Origin: Thermococcus sp. JdFR-02
Lineage (GTDB): Archaea > Methanobacteriota_B > Thermococci > Thermococcales > Thermococcaceae
Reading direction: 5' to 3'
Length of the DNA: 64,000 nucleotides
Assembly (NCBI GenBank): GCA_002009975.1
Contig: MTLP01000012.1
Location: 1 to 64,000, forward strand
Shown: positions 52,701-63,714 of the stretch, piece by piece
Position numbering within the stretch: the stretch's first letter is position 1
Layout: every line of letters begins with the position of its first letter
The notes under the pieces: model-generated
Seen by the model: the letters and a program-made list of their open reading frames with translations, nothing else
What the model was told of the DNA's origin: nothing
Databases searched by the model: none
Made by a program: the position numbers and the translations under genes

Positions 52701-54973
52701 ATGTTAAGAGAAAGCCGAAGAAGGGGATTAAGGTTTACTCATTTGATACAAAGAGCGGAAAAGTTGTTTTAACGGAAATTGAAAATGTTATAAAAGCTCC
52801 AGCAACTGATCATTTAATTAAGATAGCCCTTGAAACTGGGAGAAGCTTTGAAACTACCGTTGATCATCCTGTTATAGTTTATGAAAATGGGGAATTCAAG
52901 GAGAAGAGAGCTTTTGAAGTTAAAGAAGGAGATTTAATTTTGCTGCCAAAGATTGAATTTGAAGTGGAAGACATTGAAGAGATTGATTTGCTCAAAGAAT
53001 TTGCTAAGGATGAATTTAAAGAACTGTGGAACGTTATTATGGTTCGTGGAATTGCTGAGTGGCTTAAGAAAGTTCTATCCTCTGCGGAAATTTCTGGATA
53101 TCATGAATATCTAAAAAGGAACTCTATTCCGCTTTCTGTTATTTTAAAACTACTGGAAGAGAAAGGTCTTACTTTAGATGACATTCCTAAGGAGTTATAT
53201 CTCGGAATTAAGCGGGATAAGGTTAAGATAAAACGCACTGTGAAGATTGAACCATTACTCAAGTTAATTGGCTACTATCTTGCTGAAGGTTATGCGAGGG
53301 AAAGCAACAGCGTTTATCAGATAAGCTTCTCAAATGGTGATAAAGAGATTAGAGAGGACATCAAACGTGCCCTTAGGGAAGCCTTTGGAGATGGCTTTGG
53401 AATGTACGAACGTGGAGAAAAAATAACTGTGGGCTCAAGGATCATTTACCTACTGTTCACTAAGGTTTTGAAAGCTGGAAGTGGAGCTAGAGATAAAAGA
53501 GTTCCATCCTTTGTCTTTAAACTCCCGAGAGAAAAGGTCAAGCACTTGCTTCAAGCCTATTTTGAAGGGGATGGAAGTGCCATAAAAACAGCTGCTCGTG
53601 TAGTTGTTTATAGTGTCAACAAACCTCTCCTTGAAGATATTGAGACACTACTCTTGTCCAAGTTTGGTATCAGGGGATATTACACCCTAGATAAGAATGC
53701 CAACAGAGGGAACGCCCGTGGAAGACTCTATCATATTGAGCGCGGAAACGAGCCGCCAATATCTAAAGTGTATGCTCTCAACATAGCTGGTGAATACTAT
53801 GACCAGTTCTTTGGGGAGATTGGCTTCACTAGTGAGCGTAAGAACTCTGTTTATGACTTACACAAGAACAGAAATCGCATTAGGGATAAGTACTTTACTG
53901 AAAATGGATGGCTCCTTAAGGTCAAGCGTGTTGAATACATTAAACCAGAAGAAGAATTTGTGTTCTCTTTAAATGCAAAGCAATATCATAATGTTATAAT
54001 TAATGAAAATATTGTAACACATCAATGTGATGGAGATGAGGATGCTGTTATGCTCCTTCTCGATGCTCTATTGAATTTCAGCAAATACTATCTCCCAGAA
54101 AAGCGTGGAGGAAAAATGGATGCACCTTTGGTTATTACTACAAGATTAGACCCAAAAGAGGTTGATAGCGAAGTTCATAACATGGATGTTGTCCGCTATT
54201 ACCCACTTGAATTTTACCAAGCAACCTATGAATTTAGATCTCCAAAGGAAATAAAGCTCATTGAGAGAGTTGAAGATCGTTTAGGAAAACCTGAGCAATA
54301 TGAAGGTTTAAAATTCACTCATGATACAGATGATATAGCTTTGGGTCCAAAGATGAGCAGATACAAGCTATTGGGTGATATGGAAGAAAAAGTTAAACAG
54401 CAGTTAGTGCTCGCTGAAAAAATTAGGGCTGTTAATGAGCATCATGTTGCTGAGACGATTATAAACTCTCATTTAATTCCAGATTTGAGGGGTAATTTGA
54501 GAAGCTTCACAAGACAGGAGTTTAGATGTGTTAAATGTAACACAAAATACAGGAGACCACCATTAAACGGAAAATGTCCAAAATGTGGTGGAAAAATCGT
54601 TTTGACAGTTTCAAAAGGTGCAATTGAAAAGTATTTGCCGGCAGCAAAAACTTTGGTCACTGAATATGATGTGCTTGATTATACAAGGCAGAGGATATGT
54701 TTAACTGAAAAAGACATAAAATCTCTATTTGCAACGGTTTTTCCAGAAACGCAGAAAATCTTAATGACATCTAAAACAATTGACATCTGTGAAAAAATGG
54801 TGATCGATAGATTCGGTGGAAGGAGAAAAAATGGATATCTGGAGGAGTTAAAAGCAAATGGCATGTTAAAGAAGAAGGAAAAACCGAAAGAAGAGAAAAA
54901 ACTTGAGTTTAAAAAGAAGCCTAAGAAGAAAAAGAAAGTTGTTAGTTTGGAAGAGTTCTTCAGTGGAAAATAG
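49745..54973 (+). CDS. polC: DNA polymerase D large subunit DP2, interrupted by an intein
   Basis: 1742 residues encoded, 1262 after removal of a 480-residue intein, the normal DP2 length. The N-terminal MKAYFERLQREIDKVYEIA and GPIRSSGGTAQALSVLVGDYV are conserved; a Cys-rich zinc region (CTNCGHV to CPRCNVEM, about 703-750), the catalytic segment around AAKRRN//CDGDEDAVMLLLDAL split by the intein (catalytic Asp of DGDED), a C-terminal zinc finger CVKCNTKY...CPKCGGK, and a final PCNA-interacting-like SLEEFFS. Catalytic subunit of the archaeal replicative polymerase; starts 13 bases after DP1. Confidence 0.97.
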   Translation: MEEFSDEMKAYFERLQREIDKVYEIAKKARIQGKDPVRDIEVPQATDMAGRVESLVGPKGVAQRIRELAQEYGKELAALKVVDEIIEGKFGEMSLEEKAEQAVRTALAILTEGIVSAPIEGIAYVKIKQNSDGSKYLALYYAGPIRSSGGTAQALSVLVGDYVRRKLGLDRYKPTNDEIERYVEEIDLYHRAVTRLQYYPSADEVRLAIQNIPVEITGEATDDVEVSGYRNLPRVETNQLRGGALLVLAEGVLQKAKKLVKYIDKMGIDGWEWLKEFVKSKEMGKGEESKSEVANEETTSQLTIEERKGFYYELYERLNKEIAPNKKYTKEIIGGRPLFAEPSANGGFRLRYGRSRTSGFATWAVNPATMILVDEFLAVGTQMKTERPGKGCIVTPNTTIEGPIVKLKDGSVVRADDYEIALKIRNDVVEVLYLGDALVNFGDFLENNQTLLPANYVEEWWIQELIKAVNDIYEVELKPFEENPRENVEEAADYLDLDVDFLAKLLYDPIRVKPKVEEAIHLSRILGIPLHPYYTLFWNTLTVEELIQLQNALINAQIEWGSYLGNKYAKKIILSLESIKRTKVKRSLELLGLPHKVEDGFVVIEYPWSAALLTPLANLEKRIEVKQFYTPIDLINEISPIKLRDKGISWIGARMGRPEKAKERKMKPPVHVLFPIGLAGGNSRDIYKAAEEGKVADVEIAQFKCTNCGHVDIFPTCPECGGETKILFTCPRCKHQSTEEKVCPRCNVEMRAYVRRKINPRELLSKAMENVRINTLDKLKGVMGMTSAYKVPEPLEKGVLRAKNDVYVFKDGTIRFDATDAPITHFRPREIGVSVERLRELGYTHDFEGKPLVSDDQILELKVQDVILSKEAGKYLVRVAKFIDDLLERFYGLPRFYNVEKMEDLVGHLVIGLAPHTSAGIVGRIIGFVDALVGYAHPYYHAAKRRNCFPSNTEILVNIEGEPKRVTLEELYGDLYEDETYENMVYVKRKPKKGIKVYSFDTKSGKVVLTEIENVIKAPATDHLIKIALETGRSFETTVDHPVIVYENGEFKEKRAFEVKEGDLILLPKIEFEVEDIEEIDLLKEFAKDEFKELWNVIMVRGIAEWLKKVLSSAEISGYHEYLKRNSIPLSVILKLLEEKGLTLDDIPKELYLGIKRDKVKIKRTVKIEPLLKLIGYYLAEGYARESNSVYQISFSNGDKEIREDIKRALREAFGDGFGMYERGEKITVGSRIIYLLFTKVLKAGSGARDKRVPSFVFKLPREKVKHLLQAYFEGDGSAIKTAARVVVYSVNKPLLEDIETLLLSKFGIRGYYTLDKNANRGNARGRLYHIERGNEPPISKVYALNIAGEYYDQFFGEIGFTSERKNSVYDLHKNRNRIRDKYFTENGWLLKVKRVEYIKPEEEFVFSLNAKQYHNVIINENIVTHQCDGDEDAVMLLLDALLNFSKYYLPEKRGGKMDAPLVITTRLDPKEVDSEVHNMDVVRYYPLEFYQATYEFRSPKEIKLIERVEDRLGKPEQYEGLKFTHDTDDIALGPKMSRYKLLGDMEEKVKQQLVLAEKIRAVNEHHVAETIINSHLIPDLRGNLRSFTRQEFRCVKCNTKYRRPPLNGKCPKCGGKIVLTVSKGAIEKYLPAAKTLVTEYDVLDYTRQRICLTEKDIKSLFATVFPETQKILMTSKTIDICEKMVIDRFGGRRKNGYLEELKANGMLKKKEKPKEEKKLEFKKKPKKKKKVVSLEEFFSGK
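52586..54025 (+). mobile_element. DP2 (PolII) intein with C-terminal Gln
   Basis: 480 residues. N-terminal junction AKRRN/CFPSNTEILVN (Cys1); block B TTVDHPVIVY; LAGLIDADG motifs LLKLIGYYLAEGYA and LLQAYFEGDGSA; C-terminal junction NENIVTHQ/CDGDED, so the last intein residue is Gln instead of Asn while the preceding His is kept. This matches the PolII intein of Pyrococcus abyssi, known to splice with a terminal Gln. Endonuclease acidic residues (E and D) are present. Confidence 0.95.
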
Positions 54974-55022
54974 TTGCGAAAATCGTATAAACCTTTAGTC
55001 ACTAATTTTATTTTTGAGAGCC

Positions 55023-55709
55023 ATGAAAATAGTGCCGAGTATAGCTTATCTACGCATTTACAAACAAGCCTTTGTTGGATATTCAATGGCATTAGCTGGA
55101 TGGATCGGAGAGCATCTGCTTAATGAAAATTCTCTTCCAAAGCCAATATTCTTTTTTAAAGCTCTCAGAAAGCTTAATTTTAAATTCATTGGTGAAGATA
55201 AGGAAGATGATAGCTTAACTCAGTTTTTCTCTGGAAAAAATGTTGGTGTAACTGTTTCATTTGAGCCCTTTAGTGATTCTCTTTTCTTACAAATCTATCC
55301 CCTGAAAAAGAGGATTAGTCCCTCAATGACAATTAGGGCACAGTATATAGAATTTTATGATCAGTTCGTAGTTTCTGTTGAACCAGCTCAAAGGTTGCCC
55401 CATGGGATTAAAAGCGTGGGGATAAATGCTTTAATTATTGAGGACAGTTATCCAATTTCCCTTCCTTACTGGGGAATGGTTCATGAGGATTGGGAAAATG
55501 ATCTCAAGCTTTTAGTCATGTTAAACAATATCTATGATGATTTGGAGGGAAGAGAATATAGATGTCCAATCTGCTTTTCTACATTAAGAAGAGAGGGAGA
55601 AGCATTAAAATGTGATAGCTGTGGCTTTGTATTCACAAGTGAAGAAAACTTCGACAAAGTGTTGTCAGAGTTCTCTTTAGAAGTAGGAGAAGAGATATTC
55701 AAGGTTTGA
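55023..55709 (+). CDS. Hypothetical protein with C-terminal zinc ribbon
   Basis: 228 residues. An N-terminal alpha/beta part (to about 170) of unknown family is followed by a zinc ribbon with CPICFSTLRREGEALKCDSCG. Start chosen at ATG 55023 rather than the TTG 9 bases upstream; no strong ribosome-binding site is seen. It follows DP2 by about 50 bases in the same direction, which may hint at information processing. Confidence 0.75.
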   Translation: MKIVPSIAYLRIYKQAFVGYSMALAGWIGEHLLNENSLPKPIFFFKALRKLNFKFIGEDKEDDSLTQFFSGKNVGVTVSFEPFSDSLFLQIYPLKKRISPSMTIRAQYIEFYDQFVVSVEPAQRLPHGIKSVGINALIIEDSYPISLPYWGMVHEDWENDLKLLVMLNNIYDDLEGREYRCPICFSTLRREGEALKCDSCGFVFTSEENFDKVLSEFSLEVGEEIFKV

Positions 55710-55723
55710 TTGCTTAGCGATGG

Positions 55724-55737
55724 TAAAATTTATAAAG
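55724..55737 (+). promoter_or_regulatory. Promoter of tRNA-Gln
   Basis: GTAAAA followed by TTTATAAA is a strong BRE/TATA pair, with the TATA box about 28 bases ahead of the tRNA 5' end. Confidence 0.7.
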
Positions 55738-55764
55738 CAATTCTAACACCTATGAAATGGGCAT

Positions 55765-55840
55765 AGCCCCGTGGTGTAGCGGCCAAGCATGCGGGACTTT
55801 GGATCCCGCGACCGGGGTTCGAATCCCCGCGGGGCTACCA
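55765..55840 (+). tRNA. tRNA-Gln (anticodon TTG)
   Basis: 76 bases including an encoded CCA. Acceptor stem AGCCCCG pairs with CGGGGCT. The anticodon arm GCGGGA-CTTTGGA-TCCCGC has TTG in the loop, and the T arm has CCGGGGTTCGAATCCCCG. No intron. The short sequence after it (to the tpiA stop at 55915) contains no gene. Confidence 0.95.
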
Positions 55841-55914
55841 TCAAAGCGGGCTCCAGACCTTCGAACCCCCAAAAATTCTTCTAATTTTCTAAGAATTAAA
55901 ACAAAAAGAAGAGT

Positions 55915-58558
<2,644 letters not shown>

Positions 58559-58682
58559 CCTTCCACCCCCAGTATATCACTCTTAGTGTTGGATGAGTTA
58601 ATAAACATATTTAAAACTTATGTCTCGTATGCTCTAAATTAGAAAAGAAATTGTCAATTAGAAATAAAGAAAAGAGAAAACT

Positions 58683-59807
58683 TCAAATTTGTTCAAATCT
58701 GTCTTTAAGTTTATCCAATACATGGGGTAGGGTTGTGTATTCCATGTCTTCAAGTGGTAATCTATGTGGCTCAAATGGTCCATGCCTTCTCATGTAATCT
58801 GCGATCTCTAAAGCTTTTCTTCTTGCATCGTCAAAGGAAACATCATCAAATAAATCAACCGGACCTATTAACTTTCCATCTTTATTTATCTGCCATCCTA
58901 AAGCCATTACTCTTGGAGGTCCATCAAATCTTGCTGGAGTTGCGTATTTAAGTGGGACGGGCATTATTGGACCGTTGTGACTTCCACGCATCCAACCACT
59001 AACCAAATGTGGGAATGCAAATGGTTCTAAGACTTCTCCTAAAGCAGGCAATCCACTTTGAGCTCTCACAATAGCAACGGGATCATCTTTTCCTACATAT
59101 TCCCCAGCAATTTGATAAAGTTTCTCTGTGCTAATAACAGCAACTGGCTCGTCCTTTGGTAGTTTATGGCCCTCTTTTGGGAAAACCCTCTTAATAACAT
59201 ATCTTGATTTTGCCCCAATCAGGGCTAGAATATCATAAAGTTCCTCTGGGGATTTCATTATAACCCTTTTATGCTCCATAATATCCCAAATCTCGAATCT
59301 AAAGCCCATATGCATGTTTGGATCGATTACCAATCCTGCTGTATTGAAAGGATCAGCAAACATTCTAAAGATTGGCAAGTTAAATGCTCCTGGCTCTGTT
59401 TTGTCCATGTGGAAAGTTACTATCGGCTCGCTTTTTCTTAGTGTTATCTCCATCTCTGCTACTCCAGGTCCCATACCTTTAATGTTTCCGCTAAATGCGT
59501 CTTTTAATAAATCTTGACCAGCTCCATATAACCCAAGTTCTTTAGCAACTTCAGTTGCTTCTTTAAACACATTCCATGCCAGTCCATGGATTTCTTCACT
59601 ATCTACGCCTTTTTTATGTGTCATTATTAACTGTACATCGTCTCCACAGTAAGTTGCATGGTAGTCAATGATTGTACCTTCTTCTTTGGCTTTACTCAAC
59701 ATCTCATTTGCCTTCTCTATGAGAGCTGGGTGAACCTTGTGATGTCCTGGCCAGCCGCCTATGTCCGCTTTTATAACGCTAATTGTTATTTTTTCTCCTA
59801 CTGCCAT
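58683..59807 (-). CDS. fbp: Fructose-1,6-bisphosphate aldolase/phosphatase
   Basis: 374 residues, class V FBPase with dual activity. Metal-binding residues in ISVIKADIGGWPGHHKVHP and YCGDDVQLIMTH, then HGLAWNVFKEA and the phosphate site MRGSHNGPIMPV; PPRVMALGWQ and the C-terminal RHGPFEPHRLPLEDMEY are conserved. Condenses DHAP and GAP and dephosphorylates FBP, the archaeal gluconeogenic step. Start at 59807 after GGTGAT. Upstream of gor/tpiA on the same strand, with a separate promoter likely. Confidence 0.96.
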   Translation of the reverse strand: MAVGEKITISVIKADIGGWPGHHKVHPALIEKANEMLSKAKEEGTIIDYHATYCGDDVQLIMTHKKGVDSEEIHGLAWNVFKEATEVAKELGLYGAGQDLLKDAFSGNIKGMGPGVAEMEITLRKSEPIVTFHMDKTEPGAFNLPIFRMFADPFNTAGLVIDPNMHMGFRFEIWDIMEHKRVIMKSPEELYDILALIGAKSRYVIKRVFPKEGHKLPKDEPVAVISTEKLYQIAGEYVGKDDPVAIVRAQSGLPALGEVLEPFAFPHLVSGWMRGSHNGPIMPVPLKYATPARFDGPPRVMALGWQINKDGKLIGPVDLFDDVSFDDARRKALEIADYMRRHGPFEPHRLPLEDMEYTTLPHVLDKLKDRFEQI

Positions 59808-59930
59808 TGATATCACCATTTAGAAAATTGTGACTCATCTCTTATAAGATTTTACTATTTTCAAATATATCACCTGAGATGATACATTAATAGAAAAGAT
59901 ATGGATGATATGACGTTGAAAATGTTAAAG

Positions 59931-60176
59931 TTAGGCTTGACAAATATCTTCCCAGCCGAACTCCTCCTTAACGATTCTAATTAATTCTTTGAGTTCTTCT
60001 TTTTTGATGTTAACACTGCTTGTAGCCCCAACCATTGCTATGATTCCATGGATTTCCTCCTGAAGCTGGATGACATCGTCATTGATCTTTGTTACTTTTA
60101 GCTCTCTTCGAGCTATTTCTTCTTCACTTATCCTGAATTTGTCTTCTCCAATCTTAACGTGCTTTATTTCCTTCAT
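59931..60176 (-). CDS. Hypothetical small protein
   Basis: 81 residues, charged. N-terminal beta (KHVKIGEDKFRIS), then two helices (EEEIARRELKVTKINDDVIQ, KKEELKELIRIVKEEFGW). The start at 60176 follows GGTGAC with 4-base spacing, supporting a real gene. No family recognised. Confidence 0.65.
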   Translation of the reverse strand: MKEIKHVKIGEDKFRISEEEIARRELKVTKINDDVIQLQEEIHGIIAMVGATSSVNIKKEELKELIRIVKEEFGWEDICQA

Positions 60177-60262
60177 AGATGTCACCGCAATATTTTTGTT
60201 AATTATTGTTAATAAAATTTTTCGATAAAATGATTAAATACTAAGAAGCGGAATTCTGTATC

Positions 60263-60760
60263 ATGGAATACGTTCACTTAATATATAGAAGGCTTCCAAA
60301 TAGGGTTCTTGAGAGATGGGATAAGTTGATTGATGATTTGGGGAATATTATAGTGGCAGAATCTGAATTTTATGGGATGCTAACTCCTCTATATGTTAAC
60401 GGAGTAAAAGTGATTGATAATGGATATAAGATGATTTATTTTGCATTTATTGGAGAAAATTATGACATTTTGAAGGTTTATGATGATAATGGAGATTTTA
60501 GGGGATTTTATGTTGATATTTTGGGTTATACCAAACGTCAAGGGAATATTGTAGAAATGCTAGATTTATTTTTAGATATCTTTATATTCCCAAATGGTGA
60601 TTTCTTTTTACTCGATGAAGATGAGCTTGAGATGGCTCTTAATTATGGAATAATAGATAAAGAAACATTTGATTTTGCCTTTAGTGTTGCTAACAACATT
60701 ATAAAACGCCTTTTGGAAGGCAAGTTTCCTCCAGAAGTTGTTCATAAATATGACATTTGA
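60263..60760 (+). CDS. DUF402 domain protein
   Basis: 165 residues. YVHLIYRRLPNRVLERWDKL, then a beta-barrel with the DUF402 pattern YDDNGDFRGFYVDIL and LDLFLDIFIFPNGDFFLLDEDEL, and a helical tail. DUF402/FomD-type proteins are phosphohydrolases of nucleotide or RNA substrates. No ribosome-binding site; the ATG lies close to the promoter, so the message may be leaderless. Confidence 0.85.
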   Translation: MEYVHLIYRRLPNRVLERWDKLIDDLGNIIVAESEFYGMLTPLYVNGVKVIDNGYKMIYFAFIGENYDILKVYDDNGDFRGFYVDILGYTKRQGNIVEMLDLFLDIFIFPNGDFFLLDEDELEMALNYGIIDKETFDFAFSVANNIIKRLLEGKFPPEVVHKYDI

Positions 60761-60848
60761 GTGTCATAATGACAGAAAACCCTTCAAAAATCTTAAATAT
60801 CCCTTGAAATTTCAGTGCAATACTAACTAATTCTTGGATGTGATAAGT

Positions 60849-61673
60849 ATGAAGAGAATTACGGTTGCAATCATTGGTGCTGGAACTATTGGGAGTGCTG
60901 TTGCAAAAGCTTTGATTAATCAGGATTTTATAAGACGAGTAATTGCAACAAGGAGAAGTTTAAGTAAGCTGGAGAGATTAAAAAACCACGGGATAGAGAT
61001 AACGTCAGATAATAAGAAAGCAGCTAAGGAGAGTGATGTGATAATTCTTTCCATCAAGCCAAAGGATGTCAAAGAGGTTCTTTTAGAGATTTGTCCAGAA
61101 ATAGAGAAGAAACTTGTTATATCATTAGCTGCAGCTCTTTCACTTGAGTTTCTTCAAGAAATATGTCCAAACGCTAAGTTCATAAGAGCAATGCCAAATG
61201 TAGCCCTTTTGGTTAGGGAATCATTTACTGCATATGCTGTTGGGAAAAATGTTAATGAGGAAGAATTAGAAATAGCTGAAAGGATTTTCAATGCTTTTGG
61301 GAAGTTTGTTAGGGTTGAGGAAAAGTATTTGGATGCGATAACTGGTTTAAGCGGTTCAGGACCAGCCTATGCTTCAATACTTCTTGAGGCTTTAATGTAT
61401 GGTGGTCTTTATGTTGGTCTTCCAAGAGATCTCTCTTTAATAGCTGCTGCTCAAACTATTTTGGGAACTGCAAGGTTAGTCATTGACCTTAACATGCATC
61501 CTGCTGAAATTAGGGATATGGTTATTACTCCTGGAGGGACTACAATAGAGGGAATCTATGAAATTGAGGATAGCAATATTAGGACTGCAATTATAAGGGC
61601 GGTGGATACTGCAACAAAAAAGTCCAAAATTCTTTCTTTTGAAATCCTCTCAAACCAAAAGAAAGAACTTTAG
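60849..61673 (+). CDS. proC: Pyrroline-5-carboxylate reductase
   Basis: 274 residues. Rossmann motif AIIGAGTIGSAVAKAL, MPNVALLVRESFTAYAVG, the catalytic/dimer helix TGLSGSGPAYASILLEAL and the C-terminal DMVITPGGTTIEGIYE. Final step of proline synthesis (P5C plus NAD(P)H to proline). No other proline genes lie nearby, so P5C may come from ornithine or arginine. ATG 60849 follows GTGATAAG. Confidence 0.95.
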   Translation: MKRITVAIIGAGTIGSAVAKALINQDFIRRVIATRRSLSKLERLKNHGIEITSDNKKAAKESDVIILSIKPKDVKEVLLEICPEIEKKLVISLAAALSLEFLQEICPNAKFIRAMPNVALLVRESFTAYAVGKNVNEEELEIAERIFNAFGKFVRVEEKYLDAITGLSGSGPAYASILLEALMYGGLYVGLPRDLSLIAAAQTILGTARLVIDLNMHPAEIRDMVITPGGTTIEGIYEIEDSNIRTAIIRAVDTATKKSKILSFEILSNQKKEL

Positions 61674-61685
61674 TTTTTACCTTCC

Positions 61686-61700
61686 GCAAAGCTTATAAAT
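61686..61700 (+). promoter_or_regulatory. Promoter of tRNA-Trp
   Basis: A BRE/TATA pair, GCAAAGCTTATAAAT, lies 27-35 bases upstream of the tRNA 5' end. Confidence 0.7.
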
Positions 61701-61726
61701 TCTCGATAATTTAAAGGGTAGTGGAT

Positions 61727-61871
61727 GGGGGCGTGGTGTAGCCTGGTCTATCATCGCGGGCTCCAGAAGCTATGAGGAAAAGCGGGTTTGCTGACTCGGG
61801 GATGAACTTCTGGAGCCCCGAGCAGCTGGAGAAACCCGCGGACCGGGGTTCAAATCCCCGCGCCCCCACCA
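61727..61871 (+). tRNA. tRNA-Trp (anticodon CCA) with intron
   Basis: 145 bases, of which 78 remain after removal of the intron (61767-61833). Acceptor stem GGGGGCG pairs with CGCCCCC; CCA is encoded. Exon 1 ends in the anticodon loop CTCCAG (anticodon CCA at 61763-61765), after stem GCGGG; exon 2 begins A-CCCGC. T arm CCGGGGTTCAAATCCCCG. The intron breaks the anticodon loop after position 37, as usual in archaeal tRNA-Trp. Confidence 0.95.
61767..61833 (+). ncRNA. Box C/D guide RNA in the tRNA-Trp intron
   Basis: C box ATGAGGA (61772-61778), D' box CTGA (61791-61794), C' box about GGGATGA (61799-61805), D box CCGA (61818-61821). The D' guide GCGGGTTTG pairs with the mature tRNA across the anticodon loop and places position 39 five bases from D'. 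The D guide CTTCTGGAGC pairs with GCTCCAGAAG and places C34 five bases from D. Positions 34 and 39 are the known targets of this archaeal intron RNA for 2'-O-methylation. Confidence 0.88.
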
Positions 61872-62008
61872 ATTACCGCTTCTAGAATTTTAAGAAATAA
61901 TTCAAAAATTTGACTTTTTATAAAGAAAATTTAAAAAGTTTGAAGGCTCATTTCGACTCTTCTTCATCACGTCTCAGGAAGGAGAACGCTAATCATCGCC
62001 TAATTAAA

Positions 62009-62461
62009 TCAAAGTTCTTCTTTAACAGTTACAAAAGATACCATTGTAACGGTTTGACTAATCCCTTCTATCTCTCTTAATTTATCGATAACAATCTTCC
62101 CTATCTCTTCTGCTGAAGATGCTCTAACTTTTATCAATAAATCCCATTCACCGGCTATTATATGGACCTCATGGACACCATCAATTTGGGCAACTTTTTC
62201 AGCAACTTCCCTTTGCGTTAATCCTGGAGAGGGGTCATATCGAGCTAAGATAAATGCCGTTGTTCCTAAATTTAACTTCTTGTAATTTGGTTTTATTGTG
62301 AATTTTTCTATGATTTTTTCATCCACAAGCTTTTTTATTCTGTAATGGACAGTTGTCCGTGGGATTCCTAATTTCTTACTCAGAGTTGCGATATTTTCTC
62401 TTGAGTTGTCTTTGAGTTCTTCGAGCAATTTTAAATCTATCTTATCCAATCCTTCCGCCAT
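62009..62461 (-). CDS. Lrp/AsnC family transcriptional regulator
   Basis: 150 residues. HTH in LDKIDLKLLEELKDNSRENIA and IPRTTVHYRIKKLVDEKII, then the RAM/AsnC ligand-binding ferredoxin-like domain (AFILARYDPS, VHIIAGEWDLLIKVRA). Effectors are usually amino acids; the target is unknown. Transcribed toward the tRNA-Trp gene. The region between 61872 and 62008 has no gene. Confidence 0.93.
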   Translation of the reverse strand: MAEGLDKIDLKLLEELKDNSRENIATLSKKLGIPRTTVHYRIKKLVDEKIIEKFTIKPNYKKLNLGTTAFILARYDPSPGLTQREVAEKVAQIDGVHEVHIIAGEWDLLIKVRASSAEEIGKIVIDKLREIEGISQTVTMVSFVTVKEEL

Positions 62462-62527
62462 ATCCTTTCCCCTCTAGTCGTTTGTCATTTTTTCAAATAT
62501 ATATGTTTTATGTTTGTCGTTTACCCA

Positions 62528-63082
62528 TTATATAAGGTTTTCTTTTAACCATTTTGAAAACATCCTCAATGCTTTCCCTCTATGGGATATTCTGTTCTTT
62601 TCTTCGGTTGTCATTTCTGCAAATGTTTTCTTAAAACCATTCGGGACAAATATTGGGTCAAAACCAAACCCCATAGTCCCTCTTTTTTCAAAAATTATCT
62701 CTCCTTTTACAACTCCAGTGAAAATATGTACTTTTCCGTCATAGTATCCAATGACACTTTTAAAGTAGGCTCTCCTATCTTCAATTTCATCCATTAATTT
62801 CAAAATTCCATCATTTCCAAGGGTTTTGTAAACGTAAGCAGAATAAACTCCGGGAAATCCATTTAATGCTTCTATAAACAGTCCAGAATCATCTATAAAA
62901 AAAGGTTTGTCAATTTTGTTTTTAAGCCAGTTCAATGCAAATTCAACAACTTTTTCCAATTCATTTGCTTGGATTTCTGGATATTCAAATTTCTTCTGAA
63001 CGACTCTGACGCCTAAATTTCCCAGATATTTCTGAGCTTCTTCAACTTTTCCCTTATTTGACGTTATAAACACAATTTCCAC
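62528..63082 (-). CDS. rdgB: XTP/dITP pyrophosphatase (RdgB/HAM1)
   Basis: 184 residues. Nucleotide/metal motif [15 protein letters not shown] at the N-terminus, [23 protein letters not shown] in the middle, [12 protein letters not shown] and the C-terminal SHRGKAL motif. Hydrolyses ITP, XTP and dITP, cleaning the nucleotide pool. The GTG start follows GGTGAG. Confidence 0.95.
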   Translation of the reverse strand: MEIVFITSNKGKVEEAQKYLGNLGVRVVQKKFEYPEIQANELEKVVEFALNWLKNKIDKPFFIDDSGLFIEALNGFPGVYSAYVYKTLGNDGILKLMDEIEDRRAYFKSVIGYYDGKVHIFTGVVKGEIIFEKRGTMGFGFDPIFVPNGFKKTFAEMTTEEKNRISHRGKALRMFSKWLKENLI

Positions 63083-63164
63083 TTTAGCTCACCTGTAAAA
63101 TAGTGTTGGGCATTAAAAATAAACTTTTGGCTAGTTTAGAAAAAAGTTAAGATGGGAATTTAGC

Positions 63165-63653
63165 TCAGTCTATTACGTACCCAATTTTCTCCACTAATGC
63201 TCTTCTCTCTTTTTTCTGCTCTTCAGTCTCTATCTTGTTTGCGGCTTTTCCATCAACGATACCTAAGATTGCTCTTCCCAACTCAGTTTCAGCAATAATT
63301 ACTTGTATTGGGTTTTCACTAGCACCATAAACCATTGCAACTGCAGGATGATTTTTTATGGTATTTAAAACGTTTATTGGGAATGCATTTTTCATAAGTA
63401 CTACAAACGCATGTCCGGCTCCGATTTTCACCGCATTTTTAGCTGCTAATTCCTCTAATTCTTTGTCATTTCCAGTGTATCTTGTTAACTGAGGTTTTGC
63501 TTCATTCATAGCAATTCCAAATTTAATTCCCGGGACAGTCGTTAGCAGAGCTTTAGCCAAATCATCGACAGTAAATATTGAAAAGTTACCTTGTCCTATA
63601 ATGCATTCTACCCCATCTGGTTTTTCAATATCAATCACCTCAATTTTCACCAT
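63165..63653 (-). CDS. Adenosine-specific kinase family protein
   Basis: 162 residues. The family's conserved segments are VECIIGQGNFSIFTVDDLAKAL, GIAMNEAKPQLTRYTGND, NAVKIGAGHAFVVLMKNAFPINVLN and AVAMVYGASENPIQVI. Proteins of this family were named adenosine-specific kinase from a structural/ligand study; the cellular role is unclear. Start at 63653 after GGTGGTTG. Confidence 0.88.
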   Translation of the reverse strand: MVKIEVIDIEKPDGVECIIGQGNFSIFTVDDLAKALLTTVPGIKFGIAMNEAKPQLTRYTGNDKELEELAAKNAVKIGAGHAFVVLMKNAFPINVLNTIKNHPAVAMVYGASENPIQVIIAETELGRAILGIVDGKAANKIETEEQKKERRALVEKIGYVID

Positions 63654-63714
63654 AGCAACCACCAAAAATAATATATTAGGATATTTGATAAAACTTTTTC
63701 TTAAGGGAGAGATA

